Counted from the stretch's first letter, positions 17,324 to 27,562 are shown. The stretch: DNA of 64,000 nucleotides from Oliverpabstia intestinalis (GCF_009696065.1 NZ_VUMS01000011.1:1-64000), one strand, 5' to 3'. Translations and numbers: made by a program. The notes: generated by a model not told the origin, from the letters alone.

Positions 17324-17364
17324 AAAAAGACGAATCATACATTTTCAGTAGATTCGTCTTTTTT
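17324..17364 (+). terminator. Terminator of the SPFH/TPM module
   Basis: GACGAATC (17329-17336) pairs with GATTCGTC (17351-17358), with an A run before and TTTTTT after, so it could work both ways. Confidence 0.88.
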
Positions 17365-17369
17365 GTGCG

Positions 17370-17406
17370 TGCAGATTGCGGGAATGATTTTTCAGACACG
17401 CTCTAA
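17370..17406 (-). repeat. Family A MITE-like element, partial
   Basis: These 37 bases are the reverse complement of 51274-51310 with a single mismatch, including the terminal TAGAGCGTGTCTGAAAAA. Only one end is present, directly after the terminator. Confidence 0.8.
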
Positions 17407-17516
17407 AGTACGTACATCTGGATAAACATTTGGTGTGTATGATAAGACAGGCATTTACCAATGGATCATTGGGAAAGCTGTAAGAGAAAAAAGTAGCAGA
17501 GAAATGCACAGAGCGT

Positions 17517-17545
17517 TTGACAGTAATGCCGGGAAAGGGTAGAAT
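17517..17545 (+). promoter_or_regulatory. Promoter of the PIN/NYN-like gene
   Basis: TTGACA (17517-17522), 17-bp spacer, TAGAAT (17540-17545), 62 bp before the start codon. The rest of the gap from 17407 shows nothing else. Confidence 0.75.
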
Positions 17546-17606
17546 AAAATAATGTGCGATTGAAAGAATAGTACTTCACAAACATGGAAGAAATGGAGAA
17601 AAAATT

Positions 17607-18455
17607 ATGGCATATTATCTCGTAGATTATGAAAATGTAAAAGCTGACGGAATGTACGGGGTGGATCAGCTTGGCAAGAAGGATTGTGTGTGTATTTTTT
17701 ACAGTGAAAACGCATCCACACTTACCTTCGGTCTTCACGAAAAACTGAATCAGACAAAAGGAAAAATCGTATTACAAAAAGTTGAAGTCGGTGTGAAAAA
17801 TGCACTGGATTTTCAATTGTCCACATATCTGGGATATCTGATCAGTGAAAATGAAGGTAAAAACGAGACATATTATATTGTGTCTGAGGATAAAGGTCTT
17901 GCGATCCTGACAGGTTACTGGGCAGATCGTGGAGAAAATGTGAAGACTGCGTCAGATATTGCAGCAGCAAAGGCAGATCTGGAAGAAGAAAAACCTTCAA
18001 AAACAGAAAAAAAAGAAAAGAAAGAAAAACCAGGAAACCCGGAAAAAATGGAAAAAGCGGAAAAGGAATTCGGTGAAGAGAAAGAGAAACCTGATCAGCA
18101 GAAGAAATTCCATGGAAAAAAACAGCAGAAGAAGGGAAATGCACATCCGGGGCAGACAACAAGACTGCAGGTACACACAAGAAAACAGGAAACAAAATCA
18201 CAGAATCCGGCGCAGCAGAAACCGGATGTGGAAAACACAGAGATTCCGGTGGCAGAAAAGGTGCTGACAGAAGAGAAACAGGAACAGCAGGTAAAAGAAG
18301 TTGCAGTCCGTCAGGAGAATAACGGTGCAGAAATCAGAAAACCGGCACATCGCAAATACAGAAAATACCACAATTACCGGAAGTATCCGCAGAAAAACAG
18401 AAAAACACAGGAATCTTCCAAGGTAATCCGTCCAATCCTCTCAGCAGGAGAATAA
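17607..18455 (+). CDS. PIN/NYN-like domain protein with basic tail
   Basis: 282 residues. The first 120 form a compact alpha/beta domain starting Y-Y-L-V-D-Y-E-N-V-K, the acidic first strand of PIN/NYN-type nuclease folds, with a later S-E-D-K-G. The remaining 160 residues are a low-complexity Lys/Glu/Gln tail ending in a Lys/Arg/Tyr-rich stretch, which suggests nucleic-acid binding. Proteins of this layout are common in Lachnospiraceae and uncharacterised. Nuclease activity is inferred from the fold only; a full set of acidic catalytic residues is not obvious to me. Confidence 0.75.
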   Translation: MAYYLVDYENVKADGMYGVDQLGKKDCVCIFYSENASTLTFGLHEKLNQTKGKIVLQKVEVGVKNALDFQLSTYLGYLISENEGKNETYYIVSEDKGLAILTGYWADRGENVKTASDIAAAKADLEEEKPSKTEKKEKKEKPGNPEKMEKAEKEFGEEKEKPDQQKKFHGKKQQKKGNAHPGQTTRLQVHTRKQETKSQNPAQQKPDVENTEIPVAEKVLTEEKQEQQVKEVAVRQENNGAEIRKPAHRKYRKYHNYRKYPQKNRKTQESSKVIRPILSAGE

Positions 18456-18476
18456 AAAAAGAAAAGGATAAGTCAT

Positions 18477-19895
18477 ATGATAGCGATAATTGAAAAAGTA
18501 TATCAGTTTTTATGGGGTGACTGGATCGTGCTTCCGCTTCCGGGAGGAAGTTCTTTTCGGCTTTCCCTGCTCGTAATGATACTGATTCCGGCAGGAATCT
18601 GGTTTACGATCCGGACGAGATTTCTTCCCATCCGTCTGTTTCCGGATATGCTGCATACATTGTTTGAAAAAAAGGAAAAGGCGGAAGGGGAGAGCCATAA
18701 CAGTACATTGTCGGCATTACAGACACTGATCGTCTCTACCGCTACACGTGTCGGTATGGGAAACCTAGTCGGTGTGGTTGCGGCAATTTCCGCCGGAGGA
18801 GCGGGTGCGGTTTTCTGGATGTGGGTGACGGCACTCATCGGCTCGTCCACGGCCTTTGTGGAAGCAACTCTTGCACAGATCTATAAAGAAAAAGACCCGG
18901 TATATGGTGGCTACCGTGGTGGACCGGCCTATTATATGCACAGATTCATACAGGAAAAGCGGGGAGGAAAAAAGAAACGTTATGTGGGAATATCCGTTCT
19001 CTTTGCAATCTCCGGACTGATCTGCTGGTGTGGAATCAGTCAGGTTATCAGCAATTCCGTAACTTCTGCATTCCATAATGCCTTTCACATTCCGCCAATC
19101 TATACCACAGTGGTTCTGGTAGCACTTGCGGCAGTGATCATTTTTCGAAAAACTGCAACGGTAAAAGTGCTGGATGTGCTGGTACCGATTATGGCAGGAT
19201 GTTATTTTCTGATTACTGTGATTTTGATCTGTATGAATTTTTCTGCCCTTCCGGGGGTGTTTTCCAGAATCTTTGAGGAAGCGTTTGGTATTCGTCAGGC
19301 AGTGGCAGGAGGACTTGGCACGGTGGTGATGAATGGTGTGAAACGTGGTCTGTTTTCCAATGAAGCCGGTTCCGGCTCAGCCCCCTGTGCGGCAGCGGCA
19401 GCAGAAAGCGATCAACCGGTAAAACTTGGGCTGACCCAGGCACTGGGAGTTTTTATTGATACGATCGTGATCTGCAGCTGTACGGCGATGATCATGCTTC
19501 TGACGCCGGAAAGCCTGACCGAAGGGGCGGTAGGAATGGAACTTTTACAGGCAGCAATGGGCTACCATCTGGGACAGTTTGGTGTGATTTTCATTGCAGC
19601 GACACTCTGGCTGTTCAGTTTCTCCACTTTTCTCGGTATTTTATATTATGCAAGATCAAATATATCATATCTGTTTGGAGATGGAATGCTGCCGCAGAAT
19701 CTCTATAAAGTACTTGCATTGGTGATGATGTTTATCGGCGGACTGGCAGCATACACGGTGGTGTGGGATCTTGGAGACGTCGGCGTGGGTCTGATGACCG
19801 TGTTTAATATTATTATGCTTTATCCGATGTCCGGAATCGCCATGAAGGCACTGAAATCTTATGAAATAGAGAAGAAAAACAGAAAAAAAGGATAA
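18477..19895 (+). CDS. Sodium:alanine symporter, AGCS family
   Basis: 472 residues, the usual family length, with about ten to eleven membrane helices. Signature stretches include T-R-V-G-M-G-N-L-V-G-V and later F-S-N-E-A-G-S-G-S-A-P, which line the substrate and sodium sites in AGCS transporters. It imports alanine or glycine with sodium. It starts 21 bp after the PIN-like gene and may share its promoter, though no functional link is evident. Confidence 0.92.
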   Translation: MIAIIEKVYQFLWGDWIVLPLPGGSSFRLSLLVMILIPAGIWFTIRTRFLPIRLFPDMLHTLFEKKEKAEGESHNSTLSALQTLIVSTATRVGMGNLVGVVAAISAGGAGAVFWMWVTALIGSSTAFVEATLAQIYKEKDPVYGGYRGGPAYYMHRFIQEKRGGKKKRYVGISVLFAISGLICWCGISQVISNSVTSAFHNAFHIPPIYTTVVLVALAAVIIFRKTATVKVLDVLVPIMAGCYFLITVILICMNFSALPGVFSRIFEEAFGIRQAVAGGLGTVVMNGVKRGLFSNEAGSGSAPCAAAAAESDQPVKLGLTQALGVFIDTIVICSCTAMIMLLTPESLTEGAVGMELLQAAMGYHLGQFGVIFIAATLWLFSFSTFLGILYYARSNISYLFGDGMLPQNLYKVLALVMMFIGGLAAYTVVWDLGDVGVGLMTVFNIIMLYPMSGIAMKALKSYEIEKKNRKKG

Positions 19896-20001
19896 AAAAC
19901 ACAAGATATGGAAATTGTTCCTGAATAAATACAATATCTGCCAAAAATTGTACAAAATTGCATACATGCCTATATTTCATGGATTTGGGATTATTTTCTA
20001 T

Positions 20002-20030
20002 TTGTTTTTTGAAAAAAGTGATGTTATACT
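20002..20030 (+). promoter_or_regulatory. Promoter of pflB
   Basis: TTGTTT (20002-20007), 17-bp spacer, TATACT (20025-20030) with TG at 20022-20023 as an extended -10. The upstream gap 19896-20001 is AT-rich with no gene. Confidence 0.7.
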
Positions 20031-20084
20031 ACACTTGACAAAAAGATAACAATTCAAATACACACAAACACAGGAGGATATGCA

Positions 20085-22337
20085 ATGGCTAAGTTTGAAC
20101 AGTGGGAAGGCTTCCAGGGTAAAAACTGGGTTAATTCCGTAGATGTACGTGACTTCATTCAGTGCAACTACACACCATATGACGGAGATGAAACTTTCCT
20201 GGAGGGACCTACAGAGGCAACAGATAAACTGTGGGGAAAACTGCAGGAGCTGCAGAAAGAAGAACGTGCAAAAGGCGGCGTTCTGGATATGGAAACAGAA
20301 GTAGTTTCCGGTATCACAGCATATGGCCCGGGATATATCGATGAAAGCATGAAAGATCTGGAAGCAGTCGTTGGTCTGCAGACAGACAAACCGCTGAAGA
20401 GAGCATTCATGCCTTACGGTGGAATCAAGATGGCTGAGAAAGCCTGCACAACACACGGATATACACCGAGTGAGAAACTGCATGAAATCTTCACAAAATA
20501 TCATAAAACGCATAACCAGGGTGTATTCGATATCTATACTGACGAGATGAAAGTTGCCCGTCACAATAAAATCATTACCGGTCTGCCGGATACTTACGGT
20601 CGTGGACGTATCGTAGGCGATTACCGTCGTGTAGCTCTGTACGGTATCGATTTCCTGCTGGAGAAAAAACACTACGATATGAAACGTTACGAAAGACATG
20701 GAATGAAAGGAACTGATTTCCGTCTTCGTGAAGAACTTGCAGATCAGATGAAAGCTCTGAACGAAATGAAAGAAATGGCTGCATCTTACGGATTCGATAT
20801 TTCCGTACCGGCGAAAAACGCAAAAGAAGCAGCACAGTGGCTGTACTTCGGATATCTGGCAGCAATCAAGACTCAGAACGGAGCAGCAATGAGTGTTGGT
20901 CGTGTATCCACATTCCTGGATATCTATATCGAGAGAGACCTGAAAGCAGGCGTTCTGACAGAGAAAGAAGCACAGGAACTGATCGACCATATGGTTATGA
21001 AGTTCAGAATGGTAAAATTCGCAAGAATTACTTCCTATACAGAACTGTTCTCCGGTGACCCGGTATGGGCTACTCTGGAAGTTGGTGGTATGGGACAGGA
21101 CGGACGTTCCATGGTAACAAAGAACGATTACCGTTTCCTGCATACTCTGGAAAACATGGGACCGTCTCCGGAACCGAACCTGACTGTTCTTTATTCTTCC
21201 AGACTGCCGGAATCTTTCAAAGATTACGCAGCAAGAATTTCTGTAACAACAAGTTCCATCCAGTACGAAAACGACGATGTTATGCGTCCGGTATGGGGCG
21301 ATGACTACAGCATCTGCTGCTGTGTATCCGCTACTCAGACCGGTAAAGAGATCCAGTTCTTCGGTGCACGTGCGAACCTGGCAAAATGCTTACTGTACGC
21401 AATCAACGGTGGTATCGATGAGAAGACAAAAGTTCAGGTAGGACCTGCTTACAGACCGATCACAGCTGAATATCTGGATTATGACGAAGTAATGGAACAT
21501 TACGATGTTATGATGGACTGGCTGGCAAAACTGTATGTAGATACTCTGAACATGATCCACTACATGCATGACAAATATTACTACGAAGCAGCAGAGATGG
21601 CTCTGATCGATACAGATGTAAGACGTACATTTGCTACCGGTATCGCTGGTTTCTCTCACGTAGTAGACTCTCTGAGTGCTATCAAATATGCAAAAGTTAA
21701 AGCAATCCGTGATGAAGACGGTGTGGTAGTAGATTTCGAGACAGAAGGCGAATTCCCAAGATACGGTAACGACGATGACCGTGCAGATGATATCGCAATC
21801 TGGCTGCTGAAAACATTCATGCACAAACTGAACAAATGCCACACATACAGAGATTCTGAGCCGACAACATCTATCCTGACTATCACATCCAACGTAGTAT
21901 ACGGTAAAGCTACCGGTACTCTGCCGGATGGTAGAAAACTGGGCGAGCCTCTGGCACCAGGAGCTAACCCATCTTACGGCGCAGAGAAGAGCGGCCTGCT
22001 GGCTTCCCTGAACTCTGTAGCAAAACTGCCATACGAACTGGCACTGGATGGTATCTCCAATACACAGACCATCAGCCCGAGCGCACTGGGTCATGACGAT
22101 GACGAAAGAGTCAACAACCTGGTACACATCCTGGATGGTTACTTCGATCAGGGTGCACATCACCTGAACGTAAACGTATTCGGTACAGAAAAACTGATCG
22201 ACGCTATGGAACATCCGGAGAAACCGGAATACGCAAACTTCACAATCCGTGTATCCGGATATGCTGTTAAGTTCATCGACCTGACTCGTGAACAGCAGCT
22301 GGATGTTATCGCAAGAACCTGCCACAAAACAATGTAA
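20085..22337 (+). CDS. pflB: Pyruvate formate-lyase
   Basis: 750 residues. It converts pyruvate plus CoA to acetyl-CoA and formate in anaerobic fermentation. Three adjacent cysteines (411-413) in S-I-C-C-C-V-S hold the active thiyl pair. The glycyl radical site is in R-V-S-G-Y-A-V (Gly725) near the C-terminus. AGGAGG precedes the ATG. Codon choice is strongly biased (CTG, GAA, AAA, GGT), as expected of a very highly expressed gene. The activase follows at 22467 behind a terminator-like hairpin. Confidence 0.98.
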   Translation: MAKFEQWEGFQGKNWVNSVDVRDFIQCNYTPYDGDETFLEGPTEATDKLWGKLQELQKEERAKGGVLDMETEVVSGITAYGPGYIDESMKDLEAVVGLQTDKPLKRAFMPYGGIKMAEKACTTHGYTPSEKLHEIFTKYHKTHNQGVFDIYTDEMKVARHNKIITGLPDTYGRGRIVGDYRRVALYGIDFLLEKKHYDMKRYERHGMKGTDFRLREELADQMKALNEMKEMAASYGFDISVPAKNAKEAAQWLYFGYLAAIKTQNGAAMSVGRVSTFLDIYIERDLKAGVLTEKEAQELIDHMVMKFRMVKFARITSYTELFSGDPVWATLEVGGMGQDGRSMVTKNDYRFLHTLENMGPSPEPNLTVLYSSRLPESFKDYAARISVTTSSIQYENDDVMRPVWGDDYSICCCVSATQTGKEIQFFGARANLAKCLLYAINGGIDEKTKVQVGPAYRPITAEYLDYDEVMEHYDVMMDWLAKLYVDTLNMIHYMHDKYYYEAAEMALIDTDVRRTFATGIAGFSHVVDSLSAIKYAKVKAIRDEDGVVVDFETEGEFPRYGNDDDRADDIAIWLLKTFMHKLNKCHTYRDSEPTTSILTITSNVVYGKATGTLPDGRKLGEPLAPGANPSYGAEKSGLLASLNSVAKLPYELALDGISNTQTISPSALGHDDDERVNNLVHILDGYFDQGAHHLNVNVFGTEKLIDAMEHPEKPEYANFTIRVSGYAVKFIDLTREQQLDVIARTCHKTM

Positions 22338-22385
22338 TTTGTCTGACAGATTCAGGTGAATAAACAGTAATATAAAATAAAATCG

Positions 22386-22424
22386 TTTGGCGGTGCAGTG
22401 AAAAACTGTATCGCCAAATGTTTT
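22386..22424 (+). terminator. Terminator or attenuator between pflB and pflA
   Basis: TTTGGCG (22386-22392) pairs with CGCCAAA (22412-22418), extended inside by GCAGT/ACTGT, then TGTTTTCT. Partial read-through would give much less activase than lyase. Confidence 0.75.
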
Positions 22425-22466
22425 CTATGGTAAAATTTAAAAGAAAAAGAAAAAATGGAGGAGCTT

Positions 22467-23222
22467 ATGTCAGAAGAAAAGAAAGAACTGACAGGATATA
22501 TTCATTCACTGGAAAGTTTCGGTTCCGTAGACGGACCGGGAGTACGATATGTGATCTTTGTGTCCGGATGTGCGATGCGCTGCCAGTTTTGCCATAACCC
22601 GGATACCTGGGATATGAAAGTTGGAACGCCTTACACCGCAGATGAACTGCTGAAAAAAGCAGTCCGCTACAAAGGATACTGGGGAAAAGAAGGCGGAATC
22701 ACCGTCTCCGGCGGCGAACCGATGCTGCAGATCGATTTTCTGACAGAACTTTTCAGGAAAGCCAAAGCCCAGGGCATCCACACCACACTGGATACCAGCG
22801 GCAATCCATTTACCAGAGAGGGCGAGCGCTTTGAGAAGATCAAAAAACTTCTGGAAGTGACCGATCTTGTGATGCTGGATATCAAACACATCGATGATGA
22901 ACAGCATAAGATCCTCACCGGTCAGACGAACCGGAACATTCTGGATATGGCAAGATACCTTGATGAAATCGGAAAACCAATGTGGATCCGACATGTACTG
23001 GTACCGGAACGAAGCGACAAAGACGAATATCTGATTCGTCTGGATGCATTTATCCAGTCTCTTCACAATGTACAGAAAGTAGAAGTACTGCCGTATCACA
23101 CACTGGGCGCGTACAAATGGAAAGAACTCGGTTATGAGTATCCGCTCGAAGGCATCGATCCGCCGACTCAGGAGAGAATCAAAAATGCAAATCAGCTGCT
23201 ACATACAGGAGCGCGGGTTTAA
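22467..23222 (+). CDS. pflA: Pyruvate formate-lyase activating enzyme
   Basis: 251 residues. Radical SAM enzyme that installs the glycyl radical on PflB. The cluster motif C-A-M-R-C-Q-F-C has Cys35, Cys39 and Cys42, and the SAM-binding G-G-E-P follows. The start at 22467 is chosen because GGAGGAG at 22457-22463 is its ribosome site; an in-frame ATG at 22455 overlaps that site. A strong terminator follows at 23251. Confidence 0.96.
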   Translation: MSEEKKELTGYIHSLESFGSVDGPGVRYVIFVSGCAMRCQFCHNPDTWDMKVGTPYTADELLKKAVRYKGYWGKEGGITVSGGEPMLQIDFLTELFRKAKAQGIHTTLDTSGNPFTREGERFEKIKKLLEVTDLVMLDIKHIDDEQHKILTGQTNRNILDMARYLDEIGKPMWIRHVLVPERSDKDEYLIRLDAFIQSLHNVQKVEVLPYHTLGAYKWKELGYEYPLEGIDPPTQERIKNANQLLHTGARV

Positions 23223-23250
23223 AGTGTTTACAGGGCACATTATAATAGGA

Positions 23251-23292
23251 AATGTCATGAAAAAAGCAAAGCATTTTTCATGACATTTTTTT
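23251..23292 (+). terminator. Terminator after pflA
   Basis: Perfect 14-bp stem, AATGTCATGAAAAA (23251-23264) with TTTTTCATGACATT (23274-23287), running into a T tract. Confidence 0.92.
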
Positions 23293-23293
23293 C

Positions 23294-23322
23294 TTTACCC
23301 TTTCTGCATTTTCATGTATACT
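23294..23322 (+). promoter_or_regulatory. Candidate promoter of the molybdenum hydroxylase operon
   Basis: TTTACC (23294-23299), 17-bp spacer, TATACT (23317-23322), beginning directly after the pflA terminator T tract. Confidence 0.55.
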
Positions 23323-23386
23323 GTTTATGATAGGTGAATTATGTCCAATATTGTAAACATCAAGAATAAAGAGGTGATTGAAATAC

Positions 23387-24172
23387 ATGATTAAAATAAA
23401 AGAATACGTGATGGCAGAAAGCCTGGAGCAGGCGTATGAATTGAATCAGAAGAAGCGAAACTGTATCATTGGAGGCATGCTGTGGCTGAAGATGGGAAGC
23501 CGGATGGTTCCGACAGCCATCGATCTGTCCAATCTGGGATTGAATACCATCGAGGAAAATGAAGAAGAATTTTCCATTGGTTGTATGACAACTCTGCGGC
23601 AGCTGGAGCAGCACGAGGGACTGAATAGCTACACAAACGGTGCAGTCAGTGAGAGTGTAAGAAGTATAGTCGGTGTACAGTTCCGGAATCTGGCAACCGT
23701 TGGCGGAAGTATTTTCGGAAGATTTGGCTTCTCGGATGTACTGACCTGTTTTCTGGCACTGGATACCTGGGTGGAACTGTACAAAGGCGGCTGCATCCCC
23801 CTTGCCGAATTTGCCAGGCAGAAACCGGACCGGGATATTCTGGTGCGCCTGATTGTGAAAAAACATGAGGATAAAAGTGTCTATCTGTCTCACAGAAATT
23901 CAAAAACAGATTTTCCGGTACTGACCTGTGGGATTTCGTTACGGGAGGGACAGATCTATACGGCAGTCGGTGCCCGTCCGTCGAGAGCAGTCTGTCTGTG
24001 TGTGTCAGAGGCTGACTGGAAGAAAAAGGGCAGTGAAGCACTGGCCGGAGAACTGGCTGCGCAGTTTCCGACAGAAGGTAATATGCGTGCGGGAAAAGAA
24101 TTCCGAAGCCATCTGGCAGAAGTTCTGATCGGCAGAGGGCTCAAACAGATAGAAAAGATGCAGGAGGTATAA
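23387..24172 (+). CDS. Molybdenum hydroxylase FAD subunit (xanthine dehydrogenase family)
   Basis: 261 residues. It has the FAD-binding fold of the CoxM/XdhB class, with T-V-G-G-S-I-F-G as the conserved flavin loop and the CO-dehydrogenase-flavoprotein C-terminal domain. It passes electrons from the iron-sulfur subunit to an acceptor. The ATG at 23387 is chosen because GAGGTGA (23371-23377) sits nine bases before it; a TTG at 23378 would leave no spacing. It leads a four-gene operon: FAD subunit, 2Fe-2S subunit, molybdopterin subunit, MocA-like protein. Confidence 0.85.
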   Translation: MIKIKEYVMAESLEQAYELNQKKRNCIIGGMLWLKMGSRMVPTAIDLSNLGLNTIEENEEEFSIGCMTTLRQLEQHEGLNSYTNGAVSESVRSIVGVQFRNLATVGGSIFGRFGFSDVLTCFLALDTWVELYKGGCIPLAEFARQKPDRDILVRLIVKKHEDKSVYLSHRNSKTDFPVLTCGISLREGQIYTAVGARPSRAVCLCVSEADWKKKGSEALAGELAAQFPTEGNMRAGKEFRSHLAEVLIGRGLKQIEKMQEV

Positions 24173-24176
24173 CGGT

Positions 24177-24653
24177 ATGAAGATCCAGATGACGTTAAAT
24201 GGTAAAAAAATCACAGAAGAGATTCAGCCGGGGATGCTCCTGCTGGATTTTGTGCGTGCCCATGGGTGTAAAAGTGTGAAAAGAGGATGTGAGACGGCAA
24301 ACTGCGGGTTGTGTACAGTATTTGTAGATGACAAACCGGTACTTTCCTGTTCCACTCTGGTGGCGAGAGTATCCGGCCATAAAGTAGATACTCTGGAAGG
24401 ACTGCAGGAGGAAGCGGCGGAGTTCGGTGCATTTATTGCCAATCAGGGAGCAGAACAGTGCGGTTTCTGTAATCCGGGCATGATCATGAACGCACTGGCA
24501 CTGTTTCGTGAGAATCCGGATCCATCCGAGGAAGAAATAAAAGAATATCTGGCAGGAAATCTATGCCGTTGTTCCGGATACGAAGGACAGCTCCGGGGAA
24601 TCCAGCAGTTTCTTGCTTATAAAAAAGAGAAAGAAGGTGCAGTATGCAGGTAG
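24177..24653 (+). CDS. Molybdenum hydroxylase 2Fe-2S subunit
   Basis: 158 residues, the usual CoxS/XdhC length. The plant-type cluster cysteines are Cys38, Cys43, Cys46 and Cys58. The second cluster uses C-G-F-C (Cys95, Cys98) and C-R-C (Cys130, Cys132). It links the molybdenum centre to the flavin subunit. It starts 4 bp after the FAD subunit and overlaps the large subunit by 10 bp, so translation is coupled. Confidence 0.93.
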   Translation: MKIQMTLNGKKITEEIQPGMLLLDFVRAHGCKSVKRGCETANCGLCTVFVDDKPVLSCSTLVARVSGHKVDTLEGLQEEAAEFGAFIANQGAEQCGFCNPGMIMNALALFRENPDPSEEEIKEYLAGNLCRCSGYEGQLRGIQQFLAYKKEKEGAVCR

Positions 24654-26923
24654 TAGGACAACCGGTGATGAAAAAAGATGCAATGGCGCTGGTAACAGGA
24701 AAACCGGTCTTTACACAGGATGTGGCTCCGGCTGACTGTCTGGTGGTAAAAGTACTTCGAAGCCCGCATGCCAACGCAAATATTCTGTCAATAAAAACAG
24801 ATGCAGCAAAGAAGGTTCCGGGAATCGAAGCTGTGTATACCTGGGAAGATGTACCAACCCAGCGTTTTACCATGGCCGGACAGACCTATCCGGAGCCAAG
24901 TCCCTATGACCGTCAGATTCTGGATCAGCATGTACGCTATGTGGGGGATCCGGTGGCCATCGTAGCGGGAGAGAATGAGGAGTGCGTAGACAAAGCACTG
25001 AAAATCATTAAAGTACAGTACGAAGTTCTACCGGCCATTCTGGATTTTCACAAAGCCAAAGATAATGAGATTCTGGTTCACCCGGAAGAAAACTGGAAAG
25101 CATTATGTCCGGTGGGAGCAGATAATAAGCGCAATCTGGTGGCAACAGGAACCAGCGGTTACGGGGATGTGGAAGCCGTTTTCAAAGACTGTGAAGTGAT
25201 GGTGGAAGAGACCTATCATGTAAAAGCAGATCAGCAGGCGATGATGGAGACTTTCCGTACCTGCTGCTTTATGGATGCTTATGGCAGACTGAATGTGGTG
25301 AGTTCCACACAGATCGTCTTTCATGTACGAAGGATCCTGTCCAATGCTCTGGGAATACCAAAATCAAAGATCCGTGTCAGCAAACCGAGAATCGGTGGTG
25401 GATTCGGGGCAAAACAGTCGGTGGTAGCGGAAGTTTTCCCGGCTTTTGTCACCTGGAAGACCGGAAAACCGTCTATGATCATTTACAGCAGACAGGAATC
25501 CCAGACCGCATCTTCCCCACGGCATGAGATGGAAGTAACCGTACGGCTGGGAGCAATGAAAAATGGTAAGATCCGTGCTATCGATGTATATACGTTATCC
25601 AATTCCGGTGCGTATGGGGAGCATGGTCCGACAACGGTTGGTCTGTCCGGACACAAATCCATTCCACTATACGAAGGATCTCTGGAGGCTCATCGTTTTT
25701 CCTATGACGTAGTTTACAGTAATGTGATGTCTGCAGGTGCATACCGTGGATACGGAGCAACTCAGGGGCAGTTTGCGGTAGAATCCGCTGTCAATCAGCT
25801 GGCGGCAAAGATCGGCATAGATCCTCTGAAGGTTCGTGAGATGAACATGGTACGTGAAGGGGTGCAGATGCATTCTTATTACGATGAGGTAAGTAATAGC
25901 TGTGCCCTGGATCGTTGTCTGGAGCGTGCAGCAAAGATGATCGGCTGGGAAGACAAATATCCGGCAAGAGATATGGGAAACGGTAAAGTGCGAAGCGTGG
26001 GAATGGCTATGTCCATGCAGGGTTCCGGTATCTCCGGTGTGGATGTGGGGTCTGCGGATATCAAACTGAACGAAGACGGTATCTACACCCTTGCAATCGG
26101 TGCGGCAGATATGGGAACCGGCTGTGATACGATTCTGGCACAGATGGTAGCAGAATGTATGATGTGCCCGATTGAAAATGTGATCGTCAGCGGTGCGGAT
26201 ACCGATACCTCCCCGTATGATTCCGGATCTTATGCATCCAGTACCACGTATATTACCGGACGTGCGGTAGAAAAGGCCTGCAGAAAATTACAGGAACGGA
26301 TCGTGCAGGAAGCTGCAAAGATCCTGGACTGTGAAAGTGAGGAACTGGAATTTGCCGGAGACAGTGTAAAACGTCTGGCTACCGGTGAGGAAGTTTCGCT
26401 TACCCAGATCGGTACCAGTTCCATGTGCGGAAGTATCAATGCCCTGGAAGCTGTGGAAGACAGCAGCTCACCGGTGTCCCCGCCTCCGTTTATGGCAGGT
26501 ATGGTAGAGATTGAACTGGATAAAGAGACTGGTCATGTAGAGGTTCTTGATTATGTGGCAGTTGTGGACTGTGGTACGGTCATCAATCCGAATCTGGCAC
26601 GGGTTCAGGTGGAAGGAGGCATTGTACAGGGAATCGGTATGGCACTGTATGAGAATATTCAGTACAGCCCGAAAGGACAGTTGAGAAATAATTCCTTAAT
26701 GCAGTATAAAGTTCCGACCCGTCTGGATATGGGAAAACTGCGTGTGGAGTTTGAGAGCAGTTACGAACCGACAGGACCGTTTGGGGCCAAATCCATCGGT
26801 GAGATCGTTATTAATACGCCATCACCGGCACTGGCGCATGCAATCTATAATGCAACAGGTCTGTGGTTCCGGGAATTGCCGATCACAAGCGAAAAGATTG
26901 CGATGGGACTCCTGAAAAAATGA
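24644..26923 (+). CDS. Molybdenum hydroxylase molybdopterin-binding subunit
   Basis: 759 residues, typical for the XdhA/CoxL class. Cofactor-binding stretches G-G-G-F-G-A-K-Q and A-Y-R-G-Y-G-A-T-Q are present. The late G-P-F-G-A-K-S-I-G-E supplies the catalytic glutamate. There is no CO-dehydrogenase active-site loop (V-A-Y-R-C-S-F-R), so this is not a CO dehydrogenase. The substrate may be xanthine, hypoxanthine, nicotinate or another heterocycle; sequence alone does not decide. Confidence 0.92.
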   Translation: MQVVGQPVMKKDAMALVTGKPVFTQDVAPADCLVVKVLRSPHANANILSIKTDAAKKVPGIEAVYTWEDVPTQRFTMAGQTYPEPSPYDRQILDQHVRYVGDPVAIVAGENEECVDKALKIIKVQYEVLPAILDFHKAKDNEILVHPEENWKALCPVGADNKRNLVATGTSGYGDVEAVFKDCEVMVEETYHVKADQQAMMETFRTCCFMDAYGRLNVVSSTQIVFHVRRILSNALGIPKSKIRVSKPRIGGGFGAKQSVVAEVFPAFVTWKTGKPSMIIYSRQESQTASSPRHEMEVTVRLGAMKNGKIRAIDVYTLSNSGAYGEHGPTTVGLSGHKSIPLYEGSLEAHRFSYDVVYSNVMSAGAYRGYGATQGQFAVESAVNQLAAKIGIDPLKVREMNMVREGVQMHSYYDEVSNSCALDRCLERAAKMIGWEDKYPARDMGNGKVRSVGMAMSMQGSGISGVDVGSADIKLNEDGIYTLAIGAADMGTGCDTILAQMVAECMMCPIENVIVSGADTDTSPYDSGSYASSTTYITGRAVEKACRKLQERIVQEAAKILDCESEELEFAGDSVKRLATGEEVSLTQIGTSSMCGSINALEAVEDSSSPVSPPPFMAGMVEIELDKETGHVEVLDYVAVVDCGTVINPNLARVQVEGGIVQGIGMALYENIQYSPKGQLRNNSLMQYKVPTRLDMGKLRVEFESSYEPTGPFGAKSIGEIVINTPSPALAHAIYNATGLWFRELPITSEKIAMGLLKK

Positions 26924-27516
26924 GAATTCGAATGATTTATATGGCGGCTGGAAACAGCCGCCGTTTTGGCAGTAATAAACTATTTTATCCGATCGATGGG
27001 AAACCGATGTACCGGCATGTCCTTGAACGGCTGGCTGCAATATGCGAACGGCACAGTGACTGGGAAATTGTGCTGGTCAGCCAGTATGAAGAACTTCTGG
27101 AACAGGGAAGAACATTTGCCCACCGGACAGTATTTTCACCGGAAAGCAGGGACGGTGCGTCCTGGACTATAAAAAACGGGCTGAAGGAAGCAGACGATAC
27201 GGAAGCATTTGTATTTTTTACAGCAGATCAGCCCTGGCTTCGCGAGAAAACTATGGAAGGATTTGTCTGCGAAATGGAAAAACAGCATGCAGACCTGGGC
27301 AGTGTCTGCCATGGTGAAACGCCCGGTAATCCGGTCTGGTTTTCCAGAAAATATCTTCCTGATCTCAGGGCACTCTCCGGAGATCAGGGAGGGAGAAAGA
27401 TCCTGAAAAAGCATCCGGAAGAGATTCGCTGGTATCCGGTAGCACATGCTAAAGAACTGGAAGATGTGGATTATAATTTTGATAATAATTTGATTGTACC
27501 GGACGGGGCATGCTGA
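26920..27516 (+). CDS. MocA-like molybdenum cofactor nucleotidyltransferase
   Basis: 198 residues. NTP-transferase fold with M-A-A-G-N-S-R-R-F-G-S-N-K-L, the nucleotide-binding motif of MobA/MocA proteins, and T-A-D-Q-P-W as the metal-binding D-x-P region. The ATG at 26920 overlaps the stop of the large subunit (ATGA); the frame is open further upstream but inside that gene. MocA adds CMP to the molybdopterin used by xanthine-dehydrogenase-type enzymes, so its place here fits maturation of the preceding enzyme. Confidence 0.85.
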   Translation: MRIRMIYMAAGNSRRFGSNKLFYPIDGKPMYRHVLERLAAICERHSDWEIVLVSQYEELLEQGRTFAHRTVFSPESRDGASWTIKNGLKEADDTEAFVFFTADQPWLREKTMEGFVCEMEKQHADLGSVCHGETPGNPVWFSRKYLPDLRALSGDQGGRKILKKHPEEIRWYPVAHAKELEDVDYNFDNNLIVPDGAC

Positions 27517-27522
27517 TATAAT
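27494..27522 (+). promoter_or_regulatory. Promoter of lgt
   Basis: TTGTAC (27494-27499), 17-bp spacer, TATAAT (27517-27522). The -35 lies inside the end of the MocA-like gene and the -10 starts at the base after its stop. Confidence 0.7.
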
Positions 27523-27562
27523 AAGGGGGACGCGAAAAGATAAAACATAAAAGGAGATATCC

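Noticed and set aside
19998-22325. Long minus-strand frames (381 and 311 residues) opposite pflB
   Set aside because: Strong codon bias in pflB leaves the antisense frame open; the proteins are Cys/Ile/Phe-rich and unlike anything real.
24644-26923. CO dehydrogenase large subunit
   Set aside because: The characteristic active-site loop with Cys is absent, so the general molybdenum hydroxylase call is kept.
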